A stretch of DNA of 64,000 nucleotides, taken from an uncultured OCS116 cluster bacterium. Lineage in GTDB: Bacteria; Pseudomonadota; Alphaproteobacteria; Rhizobiales; TMED25. The notes below the pieces were generated by a model. The model was given only the letters and a program-made list of their open reading frames with translations, was not told the origin of the DNA and ran no database searches. The stretch spans positions 65,110 to 129,109 of the forward strand of contig CACMIP010000003.1 of the NCBI GenBank assembly GCA_902613795.1, read 5' to 3'. Within the stretch, counting starts at the first letter, position 1; each line of letters opens with the position of its first letter. Below, in pieces: positions 9,779-18,544 of this stretch. The position numbers were made by a program, and so were the translations under genes.

Positions 9779-10195
9779 TTATTCTAACTTCCCCATATCA
9801 CAAATGATATCCCACTCTCTTTTAGTCACAGGTTGCACCGACAATCTAGAATTTTTTACGAGCACCATATCACTCAGACTGGGGGTTAGCTTTATGGTGT
9901 CTAAATTTACTGGGTTTACGAAGCTCTTGTGGTAAGCTAGGTCTACACATCTCCACGTACTATCATTGGTTGTTGTATCGTTGTGGGCTTCAGCAATAAC
10001 CCTAACAATACCCACGATATTCCTCTCTTTAACTGAATGATAAAAAAAGCCTAGATCATTTATCTTCATCTTATCCATATTATTTCTTGCTTGATAATTT
10101 CTAACCCCGTCCCATTCTGTGCCCTTAGAACCTACAGCAATTTGGTCACTCCAGGACCATGTATTAGGTTCAGATTTAAAAAGCCAGTACGCCAT
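9779..10195 (-). CDS. EVE-domain protein
   Basis: A 138-residue stand-alone EVE (PUA-like) domain protein, beginning MAYWLFKSEPNTWSWSD with the family pattern W..KSEP...S, followed by WDGVRNYQARNNM and FYHS. EVE domains are thought to bind modified bases in DNA or RNA. The gene begins two bases after the gpsA stop, so it is translated in the tsaD-gpsA unit. This single-domain form is widespread in Alphaproteobacteria next to housekeeping genes; its biological target is not known. Confidence 0.92.
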   Translation of the reverse strand: MAYWLFKSEPNTWSWSDQIAVGSKGTEWDGVRNYQARNNMDKMKINDLGFFYHSVKERNIVGIVRVIAEAHNDTTTNDSTWRCVDLAYHKSFVNPVNLDTIKLTPSLSDMVLVKNSRLSVQPVTKREWDIICDMGKLE

Positions 10196-10197
10196 AA

Positions 10198-11187
10198 CTA
10201 GTCCCTACTTGTATTTTCATCCCTAAGTGGTCTGTTCATTAATAAGCCTATTTCGTTATCAACAGATCCATTATTATATAATATATTATAAACTGCATCA
10301 ATTATTGGTAGCTTGATCTTCTTCTTTTTGGAAATATTATAAACAGCATTAGTGGTATAAAAACCTTCGGTCAAATCATTTGAGCTGTTATTTAATCCAT
10401 CTGAGATACCGATTTGATTGCCAAGTTTGGTGTTTCTTGATTTTAAATTTGTTGCTGTCAAAACCAAATCACCTAACCCTGATAGACCAAAAAATGTTTC
10501 TTTTTTAGCCCCCATAATCATTCCAAAGCTAATAATTTCATTCATACCGCGCGTTATTAAAGATGCAACAGCGCCATCACCTAATTTTTTACCCATTGCG
10601 ATGCCTGTGGCAATTGCTATCACGTTTTTTAGCGCACCACCAATTTGAACACCAATTACATCGTCATTGAAGTAGGGACGAAAGTTGTTATTGGCGAGGA
10701 GCTGCCCTACATTTTCAAGCGTAGACGGTGAATTCGAAGCCAATGTGACTGCTATTGGATGCCCATTTGCAAGATCAATTGCAAAACCTGGTCCTGATAA
10801 AATTACAGGAACGCAATCAGGTAGGTTTTCATTGCTGATTTCTGTGAGAAGTTTATTTGAAGTTATGTCAATACCCTTACATGCGATCACAAGTGGTTTA
10901 TTAATACTTTTTATTGAGTGAACTTTTCGTGTGATTGTATCAAACTGTTGAGTTGGGGACGCATATATCAATGTATCACTGCTTAGCACCTCCTCCAGAG
11001 AATCTGTAAATTTGATTTTTTCACTAATAGTTATATTATTTAATTTTGATGTCGTTCTCTCAAAATTAAGCCTCTCTAACTTTTGCTTATCGTAGTGCCA
11101 TAAGCATACGGCACAACCATTTTTTTCCAAGCTAATCCCCAGAGCAATTCCCCATGCACCAGCTCCAATTATTCCAACTTTTTTCAT
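10198..11187 (-). CDS. gpsA: Glycerol-3-phosphate dehydrogenase [NAD(P)+]
   Basis: A 329-residue cytoplasmic dehydrogenase that reduces dihydroxyacetone phosphate to sn-glycerol 3-phosphate for phospholipid synthesis. The N-terminal Rossmann motif is GAGAWGIALG and the C-terminal substrate domain contains GGALKNVIAIATGIA, with the family's catalytic lysine, and GLSGLGDLVLTATN. Its ATG overlaps the tsaD stop (ATGA), showing translational coupling. tsaD-gpsA pairing is common in Alphaproteobacteria. Confidence 0.96.
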   Translation of the reverse strand: MKKVGIIGAGAWGIALGISLEKNGCAVCLWHYDKQKLERLNFERTTSKLNNITISEKIKFTDSLEEVLSSDTLIYASPTQQFDTITRKVHSIKSINKPLVIACKGIDITSNKLLTEISNENLPDCVPVILSGPGFAIDLANGHPIAVTLASNSPSTLENVGQLLANNNFRPYFNDDVIGVQIGGALKNVIAIATGIAMGKKLGDGAVASLITRGMNEIISFGMIMGAKKETFFGLSGLGDLVLTATNLKSRNTKLGNQIGISDGLNNSSNDLTEGFYTTNAVYNISKKKKIKLPIIDAVYNILYNNGSVDNEIGLLMNRPLRDENTSRD

Positions 11188-12248
11188 GCCTTAACCCCTG
11201 CCCCTCGGACCTTACTAGCATTTTCGTCAAGTGGCCACCTTGTTCTGATAGTAACACTTTCCTGATGGAAATTCCCAGAATTCATTCTTTCAATACCAGC
11301 CCATGCAATCATAGCTGCGTTATCCGTACATAGCTCTTTTGGGGAAACATGAACATTGAAATTTTTCTTTTTACTCATACTATTAATTGAGGAGAATATA
11401 GCTTTATTTGATGCAACTCCCCCTGCTAATACCACATCAACATCGTTTGAATAATTTTTCTTGAAATATTCAACAGCCATTTGCAATTTATTTTCCAATA
11501 TATCAATTACAGAATCTTGAAATGATGCACAAATGTTAGAGCGTAATTTTTCATTTATTGGGAGAGAGCTATCGATTTCTTGCTTTACAGCTGTTTTAAG
11601 CCCAGAAAATGAGAAATTCATTTCTTTGGAATTATAAAGAGGGCGTGGAAAAGATATAGAGCTTCCGTCGCCAAGCTCTGCCAATTTCTCTATTATGGGT
11701 CCTCCGGGATAGCCAAGATTGAGTGACTTTGCAGTTTTATCAAATGCCTCACCAAGAGCATCGTCTACTGTCGTTCCTAGCCTTTCATAATCTCCCACGC
11801 CTTTTACGATGAGAAGCTGCGTATGCCCACCTGTGACAAGTAGAAGTAAATAAGGAAAACTTATTTTTTGGATCATCCTTATAGTTAATGCGTGACCCTC
11901 AAGGTGATTTATACCAATAAGTGGTTTTTCTAGGATACTTGCCATTGTTTTTGCAAAGGTTACCCCAACCAATAATCCACCTTTGAGTCCTGGTCCTGAT
12001 GTAACAGCAATAGCGCTTAGTGAATTATAATTTATTTCTGCGTCCTTGACTGATTTTTGAACTACTACATCAATGTTATTAATGTGCGATCTGGCGGCGA
12101 TCTCAGGCACAACTCCCCCGTAGTCTTTATGTTCTGATATTTGTGAGTAGATAGTATTTGACAAAATATTGCATTGCTGGTTTTTATCATATTCTAATAC
12201 TGCTGAACATGTCTCATCACAACTTGTTTCTATGCCAAGTACAATCAT
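11184..12248 (-). CDS. tsaD: tRNA N6-adenosine threonylcarbamoyltransferase
   Basis: The 354-residue Kae1/TsaD protein transfers threonylcarbamoyl to A37 of tRNAs that read ANN codons. The opening VLGIETSCDETCSAV, the metal-binding INHLEGHAL (two histidines), LLVTGGHTQL and LAGGVASNKAI are all canonical. It is the first gene of a − strand unit (tsaD-gpsA-EVE, perhaps acs) and faces hemC. A good promoter with an internal palindrome lies immediately upstream (12263-12292). Confidence 0.97.
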   Translation of the reverse strand: MIVLGIETSCDETCSAVLEYDKNQQCNILSNTIYSQISEHKDYGGVVPEIAARSHINNIDVVVQKSVKDAEINYNSLSAIAVTSGPGLKGGLLVGVTFAKTMASILEKPLIGINHLEGHALTIRMIQKISFPYLLLLVTGGHTQLLIVKGVGDYERLGTTVDDALGEAFDKTAKSLNLGYPGGPIIEKLAELGDGSSISFPRPLYNSKEMNFSFSGLKTAVKQEIDSSLPINEKLRSNICASFQDSVIDILENKLQMAVEYFKKNYSNDVDVVLAGGVASNKAIFSSINSMSKKKNFNVHVSPKELCTDNAAMIAWAGIERMNSGNFHQESVTIRTRWPLDENASKVRGAGVKA

Positions 12249-12262
12249 TTTTTTCGTTTGCT

Positions 12263-12292
12263 ATTATATTAGAATTGTTCTAAACCTGTTAA
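12263..12292 (-). promoter_or_regulatory. tsaD promoter, -35 and -10 with an 18-nt spacer
   Basis: Read on the minus strand, TTAACA (12292-12287) and TATAAT (12268-12263) are separated by 18 nt, close to the sigma-70 consensus at both boxes. The -10 box lies 14 nt before the tsaD start codon, so the mRNA leader would be very short. The spacer is almost filled by the palindrome at 12269-12283. No experiment is implied; this is pattern recognition. Confidence 0.6.
12269..12283. promoter_or_regulatory. Palindromic operator candidate TTAGAA-N3-TTCTAA
   Basis: A perfect 6-3-6 inverted repeat, TTAGAATTGTTCTAA on the + strand (minus-strand reading TTAGAACAATTCTAA). It sits in the spacer of the tsaD promoter and 72 nt before the hemC start. 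It resembles the iron-control element of the alphaproteobacterial Fur-family regulator Irr as I remember it (TTAGAA/TTCTAA arms). A copy with one mismatch lies in the sdhC promoter (51657-51671). A function in heme or iron control is inference. Confidence 0.55.
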
Positions 12293-12325
12293 ATAATAGA
12301 ATAATATCATTAATGAAACTATTTA

Positions 12326-12331
12326 TATAAT
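12326..12331 (+). promoter_or_regulatory. Candidate hemC -10 box
   Basis: A perfect TATAAT lies 24 nt before the hemC ATG, in the right direction. No convincing -35 box is found 16-18 nt upstream, so activity might need an activator or the call might be chance in A+T-rich sequence. Confidence 0.35.
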
Positions 12332-12355
12332 ATTTTATCAGATTAGATTTTTTAG

Positions 12356-13303
12356 ATGTCTCCCTCCAGATCCACACGAAAAATTCGGATAGGTACACGA
12401 GCAACTAATCTTGCAATAAGGCAGGCTGAAATTCTTGCCGGCGCAATCATAAACAAAAATTTAGCCAAAGAAGAAAATATTGAAATAATTAAGATTAAAT
12501 CTTCTGGAGATATCATTACCTCGTCAATTGGACCATATGATGGGAAAAGTTTATTCACTAAAGAGATAGATCAAGCGCTTATCGAGGATAGGGTTGATAT
12601 CGCAGCACATTCAGTAAAAGATATCGAAAGTTTTCTACCAGATGGAATTGACCTTCTAGGTGTGTTAAAAAGAATGGATCCTAGAGACGCATTAATTACC
12701 AATGAAAATATTAAAAGTATTGATGAGCTACCTAACAACTGCCTAGTTGGGACTGCATCACCTCGAAGGGGGGCAATTCTCAAGTCACTAAGGCAGGATT
12801 TGAATATTATAGAGTTCAGGGGTAATTTTGAAACACGTATTAAAAAATTGCAAAATAAGGAAGTCGACGCAACCTTGTTAGCTATGGCAGGAATACAAAG
12901 ATTAAATTTCGCAGAGTCAAATATACTACCATTTGAAACAGATGTTATGATACCAGCCGCAGGTCAAGGGGCTATTGGTATGGTTGCAAGAACTAACGAT
13001 AAGGAGATCATAGAAATCATAAGCGATTTAAATCATATTGAGTCATTTACATGTATTCTTGCTGAAAGAATGGTTCTTCAAAATTTTGGTGGTTCATGTT
13101 TTCAGCCAATTGCGGCTTTTGCTAATTTTGACGATGACGGAAAAATCACAATTAACTCAATGATATCAAATGATGATGGTACCCTTCATCATAATGTTAA
13201 AGAATATGCTCAAAGAGATACTGTTATGGATATAGCTGGAGATATTGGAAGAAGACTGTTAGAATATCATGATAAGTCACTTAAGAGGACAGTCAATAGT
13301 TAA
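12356..13303 (+). CDS. hemC: Hydroxymethylbilane synthase (porphobilinogen deaminase)
   Basis: A 315-residue enzyme that joins four porphobilinogens into hydroxymethylbilane for heme and corrinoid synthesis. It shows IRIGTRATNLAIRQAEIL at the N-terminus, the substrate-binding arginines in GTASPRRGAIL and FRGNFETRI, and GGSCFQPIAAF carrying the cysteine (about residue 248) that holds the dipyrromethane cofactor. The residues after that cysteine (Phe-Gln) differ from the more usual Gln-Val or Arg-Thr. hemD follows after nine bases. It feeds both heme and the cobalamin operon at the end of this window. Confidence 0.96.
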   Translation: MSPSRSTRKIRIGTRATNLAIRQAEILAGAIINKNLAKEENIEIIKIKSSGDIITSSIGPYDGKSLFTKEIDQALIEDRVDIAAHSVKDIESFLPDGIDLLGVLKRMDPRDALITNENIKSIDELPNNCLVGTASPRRGAILKSLRQDLNIIEFRGNFETRIKKLQNKEVDATLLAMAGIQRLNFAESNILPFETDVMIPAAGQGAIGMVARTNDKEIIEIISDLNHIESFTCILAERMVLQNFGGSCFQPIAAFANFDDDGKITINSMISNDDGTLHHNVKEYAQRDTVMDIAGDIGRRLLEYHDKSLKRTVNS

Positions 13304-13312
13304 TAACATAAT

Positions 13313-14008
13313 ATGAAGCTCATTATTACAAGACCATTAGCAGACTCAAAACGGATGCAAAATTACTTTGAGTTACGCGGGGTTGAGTGCTTAATAAACC
13401 CGCTTCTTGAGATCTTATATAAGAAAAGAAGTATAAATTTCTCAAACTATGACTGGGTTTTGTTTACCAGTAGGCATGCGGTAAGATCGTTGGTCAATAA
13501 AAACCCAACATTCTCAAAAAAAAAAGTTCATGCCTGCGGTAGATCAACCTACGCTGAAGTCAAAGAGTTTGCTCCCGATAATGAATATATTTTTCATGAA
13601 AGCGTGAATGATTTGTTAGATGCACTTAGGTCATATACTCCAATTAATGATACTAAGATATTGTACCTTAGAGGTCGTGATGTCACAGTTGATTTTAAAT
13701 CAATTTTTCGAGGTACAAACATCGAAATTGACGATTCTGTTGCATATACTGCAAGGGAAAAGATTTTTTTTAATAAGGAAGCGCTAAAAGAGTTTAATAT
13801 AGGTAAACAAATATCTGTTATAATTTTTTCACTTAGAACTGCAGTAATTTTTTTGGAGGCCTTAAAGAAATATAATTTAGGTAATAAAACGTCAATAATT
13901 ATGGCATATTGTATATCAAAGAATATTGCATCCATGCTCCAAGCTGAAGGGATTCAATCAAAAATTCTGACTGAGCCAACAGAAGATGCGATTTTAGATT
14001 TATTGTAA
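13313..14008 (+). CDS. hemD: Uroporphyrinogen-III synthase
   Basis: A 231-residue protein of the poorly conserved HemD family, which closes hydroxymethylbilane to uroporphyrinogen III with ring-D inversion. Evidence is the N-terminal MKLIITRPLADSKRMQNYF, the downstream YDWVLFTSRHAVRSL and ILYLRGRDVTVDF segments, the length and the position between hemC and the mitofilin gene. The conserved order hemC-hemD-mitofilin-hemY supports the call as much as the sequence does. Confidence 0.9.
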   Translation: MKLIITRPLADSKRMQNYFELRGVECLINPLLEILYKKRSINFSNYDWVLFTSRHAVRSLVNKNPTFSKKKVHACGRSTYAEVKEFAPDNEYIFHESVNDLLDALRSYTPINDTKILYLRGRDVTVDFKSIFRGTNIEIDDSVAYTAREKIFFNKEALKEFNIGKQISVIIFSLRTAVIFLEALKKYNLGNKTSIIMAYCISKNIASMLQAEGIQSKILTEPTEDAILDLL

Positions 14009-14026
14009 GATAATTTTTTTTATTTC

Positions 14027-15124
14027 ATGAATGCTAATACTCGAAAAAAACAGATAAAGCCAAAAGTTACCATAGATCAACAAGAGGGTAGTGGGTCCAA
14101 ATCCAAGGCAGCCTCGAAGAGATTTGCCCTCTTAAAGATTAAATTAAATAGGAAGTTCTTTATTGGCTTGGGATTTCTTCTAATTTTTGCATTACCGTCT
14201 TACCTCTTTTTCAAATCAAACCCAGATTTGGCTAACTTCACGATTTTGAAAAATGAGGTTATTTCTGAACAAAATAAAAAAATTGATAAAATTGAGACTC
14301 AAATAAGTAACAATAATCAATTACTTTTGGATCTTGAGAGAAAAGATCAGGCATTACTCAGGTTAGAGTCTCAGATGATAGAGTTAAGCGAAATGCTACA
14401 GGTGATTTCAGAAAAAAATGACATTATTTCAAATACAAATAATCAACTAATGCAATATATCAATTCTGAAAATCAGAAAAAATTAAAATCACAAGACAAC
14501 GCATTACTTACTGATGAGATCTATATGGATAACATTCAATTATTGGGGGAATCAATAAACTCTGAGGTGATTTCGGATGAAACGCAAGAAAAATTTTTTG
14601 AATCAAAGGAGAATGAACCGAGGAATAATTTAGAGAGTGATAAGAATAAAAAGAATATTGCAGCAATAGTTATAGATAGAATTGAAAAGAATGTTGCTGG
14701 TAAAAAAGATTTTCGAAACGAAGTCGACCTGCTGATAAGTATTGATAATGATGTTGAAGCCTTCAGCAATCTGATGGAACTATCAGATAAAACTATTCCT
14801 ACACCCAATGAGTTAGTGTTTGAGTTAGAATTATTGCTCGAAGAAGATATTATTCTCTACAGAGGGGATAGCGGTATAAGGTCAAAAATTTTTGGTATTT
14901 TAGAAAATCAAATTTCTATCAAGAAAAAAAATAAGACTTTAGAATATGCTGTAATTGAGGAAATTAAGGCAAGTATTTATAATGACAATCTTGACGAGGT
15001 CGTAGATATAATAAAAGGCCTCAATTTTGATAGTGATGCCGAGGCATTACTTACTAATATTAATAATCGAACCTTGTATTTAAATGAAATAAAACATTTA
15101 AAAGAAATATATGACCTAAGTTAA
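14027..15124 (+). CDS. Mitofilin/Mic60-like inner membrane protein
   Basis: A 365-residue protein with a basic, low-complexity N-terminus (about 1-42), one membrane segment (about residues 45-63, FFIGLGFLLIFALPSYLFF), a coiled-coil stretch (about 80-145), an acidic linker, and a helical C-terminal domain (about 210-365). This layout and its place between hemD and hemY identify it as the alphaproteobacterial mitofilin homologue, proposed to shape the inner membrane and contact the outer membrane. Sequence conservation in the family is low, so the call relies on architecture and synteny. Confidence 0.78.
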   Translation: MNANTRKKQIKPKVTIDQQEGSGSKSKAASKRFALLKIKLNRKFFIGLGFLLIFALPSYLFFKSNPDLANFTILKNEVISEQNKKIDKIETQISNNNQLLLDLERKDQALLRLESQMIELSEMLQVISEKNDIISNTNNQLMQYINSENQKKLKSQDNALLTDEIYMDNIQLLGESINSEVISDETQEKFFESKENEPRNNLESDKNKKNIAAIVIDRIEKNVAGKKDFRNEVDLLISIDNDVEAFSNLMELSDKTIPTPNELVFELELLLEEDIILYRGDSGIRSKIFGILENQISIKKKNKTLEYAVIEEIKASIYNDNLDEVVDIIKGLNFDSDAEALLTNINNRTLYLNEIKHLKEIYDLS

Positions 15125-15147
15125 TTTAAGCATGGCACCGTGTTAAA

Positions 15148-16704
15148 ATGATTAAAATATTTACGATATTATTTGCAATAATCGCAATGATATATTCTTT
15201 TAATTGGCTCGCCTCTTTTTCTGGGGAAGTCCTCTTTATACTTGGTGATTATGAAGTAAAAATTTCTCCGCTATTTTTCATCATTTCATCGGTAGCGATA
15301 ATTGTATTGTCAATATTATTGTGGTTATCTTTTTCCTATATTTATCAGTTACCGAGAAAAATACAGTTGATTAAAGAAGCACGATCCAATGAAAAGGTGC
15401 AGAACGCAATAATGAAGGGACTTGTTCATGCGTCAGCGGGTAATATAAATGCCGCTGAGATTGAAATAAAAAAAATCGATAGGATAAAGAAAAATACATC
15501 AGATATTATGGTCTTGTTACTTAAAGCACAAAACGCAAGCTTAAAGAAGGATAATGTTGCACTCAATAAAATTTTCCAGCAAATGGGAAAGATTGAAACC
15601 ACAAAGATGCTCAGTTACAGGGGACTGTATACTCTCTCAAAGAATTCAAAAAATCCGCAAAAATCAATTGAGCTATTAAAAGATGCCGAGACATATAATA
15701 GTGCCGAGCCATGGGTTATCGACGAGCTATTGAAATGCTACCTAGTTACTCAAAATTGGAAAAGTGCTAGCGAGGTTCTTGATAAGATGCTAGCTCATAA
15801 ATTGATTTCCCGAAAAAAATATAATTTACATAAATCGATTATTTTAACTTCGCATGCACTTTTACTTGAAGAGCAGAACCCATCAGAGGCATTAAGTTTG
15901 GCGTTAGATTCAATTAAACTAAATAAAAGTCAGATTATTGCGGTGATTACTGCTGCACGTATTTTATCTGAGCAAGGAGAGAGAGCTAGAGCAGAGAAGA
16001 TTATTACTGATACATGGAAGTCAATACAACACGAGGACCTTGCTTATCTTTTAAGTTATGTGAATCCAGGCGCTTCACCGAAACAAAGAGTTGAGAAAAT
16101 TGAAGGATTAATTAAGAAAACAAAAATTTCGGGTATAGAGGGGGATGTTGCTTTATGCAGAGCTTATATTGACGTGAAAAATTTTGATAAGGCAAAACAA
16201 GTTATTGAGAAATATATTAATGAAAATACAAGTAGGAGAATTTATGAACTCTTAGCTGAAGTTGACTCACATTTATTTAAGGGGAATACAAAATCTCGGG
16301 ATTGGATGAGAAAAGCGATGAATGCTCGATATGACACAAACTGGAGTGCAGATGATTTCTCATCAGATGTTTGGCTACCGTGCATACCTGATACAGGTGA
16401 AATTAAGTCTTTCGAATGGGGTGATCATAGAATAAAAACACTAGATATAGATAACAATTACATAAGCAATTTTATGAGAAGTAAGATGCTTCAGGGCAAT
16501 AGACTATCCCAAGAGTTGCAAGAAAATAATGTGGAAGATGACATTATAGAGGTCACAGAAATAGTTGAAGAAAAAGATAGCAAAATTAAGTCAGGAAAAG
16601 CAGATAAAAAAAATAAAGAGATAAAAGAAACTGCAATTTCCGAAGAAATAGCTGTCCCAGATGACCCAGGTGTTATCCAAGAAGAAGATATTCACGAGCC
16701 ATAA
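15148..16704 (+). CDS. hemY: HemY-like membrane-anchored TPR protein
   Basis: A 518-residue protein with two N-terminal membrane segments (about residues 3-22 and 42-62) followed by a long cytoplasmic-type helical/TPR region up to about 440 and an acidic and lysine-rich tail (VEDDIIEVTEIVEEKD onward). The N-terminal half matches the HemY_N family found downstream of hemCD in proteobacteria. The family is not the protoporphyrinogen oxidase also called HemY; its role is unknown but tied to the heme gene cluster. About 24 nt separate it from the mitofilin gene. Confidence 0.85.
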   Translation: MIKIFTILFAIIAMIYSFNWLASFSGEVLFILGDYEVKISPLFFIISSVAIIVLSILLWLSFSYIYQLPRKIQLIKEARSNEKVQNAIMKGLVHASAGNINAAEIEIKKIDRIKKNTSDIMVLLLKAQNASLKKDNVALNKIFQQMGKIETTKMLSYRGLYTLSKNSKNPQKSIELLKDAETYNSAEPWVIDELLKCYLVTQNWKSASEVLDKMLAHKLISRKKYNLHKSIILTSHALLLEEQNPSEALSLALDSIKLNKSQIIAVITAARILSEQGERARAEKIITDTWKSIQHEDLAYLLSYVNPGASPKQRVEKIEGLIKKTKISGIEGDVALCRAYIDVKNFDKAKQVIEKYINENTSRRIYELLAEVDSHLFKGNTKSRDWMRKAMNARYDTNWSADDFSSDVWLPCIPDTGEIKSFEWGDHRIKTLDIDNNYISNFMRSKMLQGNRLSQELQENNVEDDIIEVTEIVEEKDSKIKSGKADKKNKEIKETAISEEIAVPDDPGVIQEEDIHEP

Positions 16705-16796
16705 ATCTTTACAAGTCTCAAAAAAGTATAATAGTATTTAATTGAATGGAATATTTGATCAATGCTGCACGTTGATTTTATGAAAGGGAATATAAA

Positions 16797-17855
16797 ATGA
16801 AGTATAATTTGCTGGGGAATTCAGGCCTTAAAGTATCTAATTTATCAATTGGGACGATGAATTATGGGAAAGGCGACCCATCTCAACCCCTTTTTTCGCT
16901 TGGGATAAAAGAGGCAAAAAGGAATATTGATTTTTGTATCGATGAAGGAATAAATTTTATTGATACATCTGACGGTTATGCAAAAGGGGCATCAGAAGAA
17001 ATCCTTGGTGAGGCAATAAAAGGGAAGAGGGATAACCTTATTATTGCCTCTAAAGTTTGGAATCCAATGGGAGATGGCCCAAATGATCTCGGTCTTTCTA
17101 GGCACCACATAATATCGGCTTGTGAAGCAAGTTTGAGAAGGTTACAGACAGATAGACTAGATGTATACCTAGCACATAAGTGGGATGGAATGACCCCCAT
17201 AGATGAGATCGCAGAAGCTTTTGACAGCTTAGTTCGAACAGGTAAGGTTAGATATATTGGCTGCTCTAATTTTTCAGGATGGCATCTAATGAAAGCACTG
17301 GCTGCAGCCGATAAGAGTCACCGACAAAGATTCATATGCCAACAAATACATTACTCTTTACAAGCAAGAGAGGCTGAAAATGAGTTAATTCCCATCGGCA
17401 TATCTGAGAAAATTGGTACAATTGTCTGGAGTCCACTTGCTGGAGGTTTGTTAACTGGCAAGTTTAGAAGAGGTGAATCCGGTCCATCTGGGTCAAGACA
17501 TTTTGAGAGAAAATGGAAAAACCCACCGATTTATGACGAAGAAAAGCTATATGATATAATTGATGTTATCATTGAAATATCTCAGCAAAGATCGATACCA
17601 CCATCACAAGTGTCACTTGCTTGGTTATTGAGTCGACCAACTGTTGCTTCATTGACTGTTGGTGGAAGAAACGAAGAGCAGTTCAGAGAGAATATACCCG
17701 CATCTGATCTTATTCTGACAGATGAGGAATTGGGTAAGCTTAACGAGGTAAGTAGACCAAATTTACTCTACCCGTATTGGCATCAGCAATTTATGGGTAA
17801 GGAGAGATTTTCTGAAGCTGATTTAGGTTTACACAAGTGGCATTCGGGATATTGA
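16797..17855 (+). CDS. Aldo/keto reductase
   Basis: A 352-residue NADPH-dependent carbonyl reductase of the AKR superfamily (Tas/YajO-like group). The catalytic tetrad is visible: Asp and Tyr in FIDTSDGYAKG, Lys in IIASKVW and His in VYLAHKWDG. The C-terminal cofactor region (SRPTVASLTVGGRNEEQF) is typical. GAAAGGGA lies just before ATG 16797. It stands alone between the hemY-like gene and a convergent zinc-ribbon gene, so its substrate cannot be inferred. Confidence 0.92.
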   Translation: MKYNLLGNSGLKVSNLSIGTMNYGKGDPSQPLFSLGIKEAKRNIDFCIDEGINFIDTSDGYAKGASEEILGEAIKGKRDNLIIASKVWNPMGDGPNDLGLSRHHIISACEASLRRLQTDRLDVYLAHKWDGMTPIDEIAEAFDSLVRTGKVRYIGCSNFSGWHLMKALAAADKSHRQRFICQQIHYSLQAREAENELIPIGISEKIGTIVWSPLAGGLLTGKFRRGESGPSGSRHFERKWKNPPIYDEEKLYDIIDVIIEISQQRSIPPSQVSLAWLLSRPTVASLTVGGRNEEQFRENIPASDLILTDEELGKLNEVSRPNLLYPYWHQQFMGKERFSEADLGLHKWHSGY

Positions 17856-17894
17856 ACTATAAAAATAGAGATAGTAATTTCTAATATATGCTGA

Positions 17895-18089
17895 TTAAAC
17901 CTTACAAGTCATATCCTGCCCACAGCACATCGGAGACTTTATTTTTCCATGGCCTTCAGGGCATTCTGCTATATGAACATTACTTCCATCTGGCTTCACA
18001 ATTGTACTATGTGTCAGCTCTTGGTCACATTGACCGCATGTCATAGAACCGATACTCATTCCACATTCTTCACATGTATATTTAGTCAT
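17895..18089 (-). CDS. Small zinc-ribbon protein
   Basis: A 64-residue cysteine-rich protein. Cysteines form pairs CEEC, CGQC and a C-terminal MCCGQDMTC, with a histidine-containing middle (ECPEGHGK), suggesting one or two bound zinc ions. Similar short proteins in marine Alphaproteobacteria are unnamed. It lies 51 nt downstream of the rhodanese gene on the same strand and may be co-expressed with it. No function is proposed. Confidence 0.72.
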   Translation of the reverse strand: MTKYTCEECGMSIGSMTCGQCDQELTHSTIVKPDGSNVHIAECPEGHGKIKSPMCCGQDMTCKV

Positions 18090-18140
18090 GATAAATCCCT
18101 ATTAAAACTTCATTTTAAAAAATCGATGCAAAAATACTAC

Positions 18141-18515
18141 CTATTCTTCTATTGGCCCGCCCCCATCTTTCCAGGAAGAAAAACCACCAACATTTGATAC
18201 AGACTCATATCCCATTTCAATAAGGGTCCGACCGGTCAAAGCTGCCATACCCCCTGCACCACAAACAAGCACAATATCAGCATCTTTTTGAAGATTTTCG
18301 TTGTGGTGAGGCGTGCTTGGATCTGCAGCAAACTCAATGAAGCCTCGAGGGATCCTAAGCGCGCCTTTTATTGTTCCGGATTTATTTATTTCCAAGCCAT
18401 CTCGAACATCAATAAAGACTGATTTACCCTCTTTGTGCTTTTCGATACCGTCTGCGACATCTATTTTTGGGACCATCTTGTTGGCCGCTTCAAGTTCTGA
18501 ACTTGCTGTCTTCAT
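18141..18515 (-). CDS. Rhodanese-like domain protein
   Basis: A 124-residue single rhodanese domain. The active-site loop VLVCGAGGMAALTG carries the sulfur-carrying cysteine, and VFIDVRDGLEINKSGTIKGA plus NVGGFSSWKDGGGPI match the family's other motifs. Such proteins transfer sulfane sulfur or sense it. The protein ends in a Pro-Ile-Glu-Glu tail. It lies between the glutamine amidotransferase and the zinc-ribbon gene on the − strand. Confidence 0.9.
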   Translation of the reverse strand: MKTASSELEAANKMVPKIDVADGIEKHKEGKSVFIDVRDGLEINKSGTIKGALRIPRGFIEFAADPSTPHHNENLQKDADIVLVCGAGGMAALTGRTLIEMGYESVSNVGGFSSWKDGGGPIEE

Positions 18516-18544
18516 TACTCATTCCTTTCAATCTACCAAATGTA

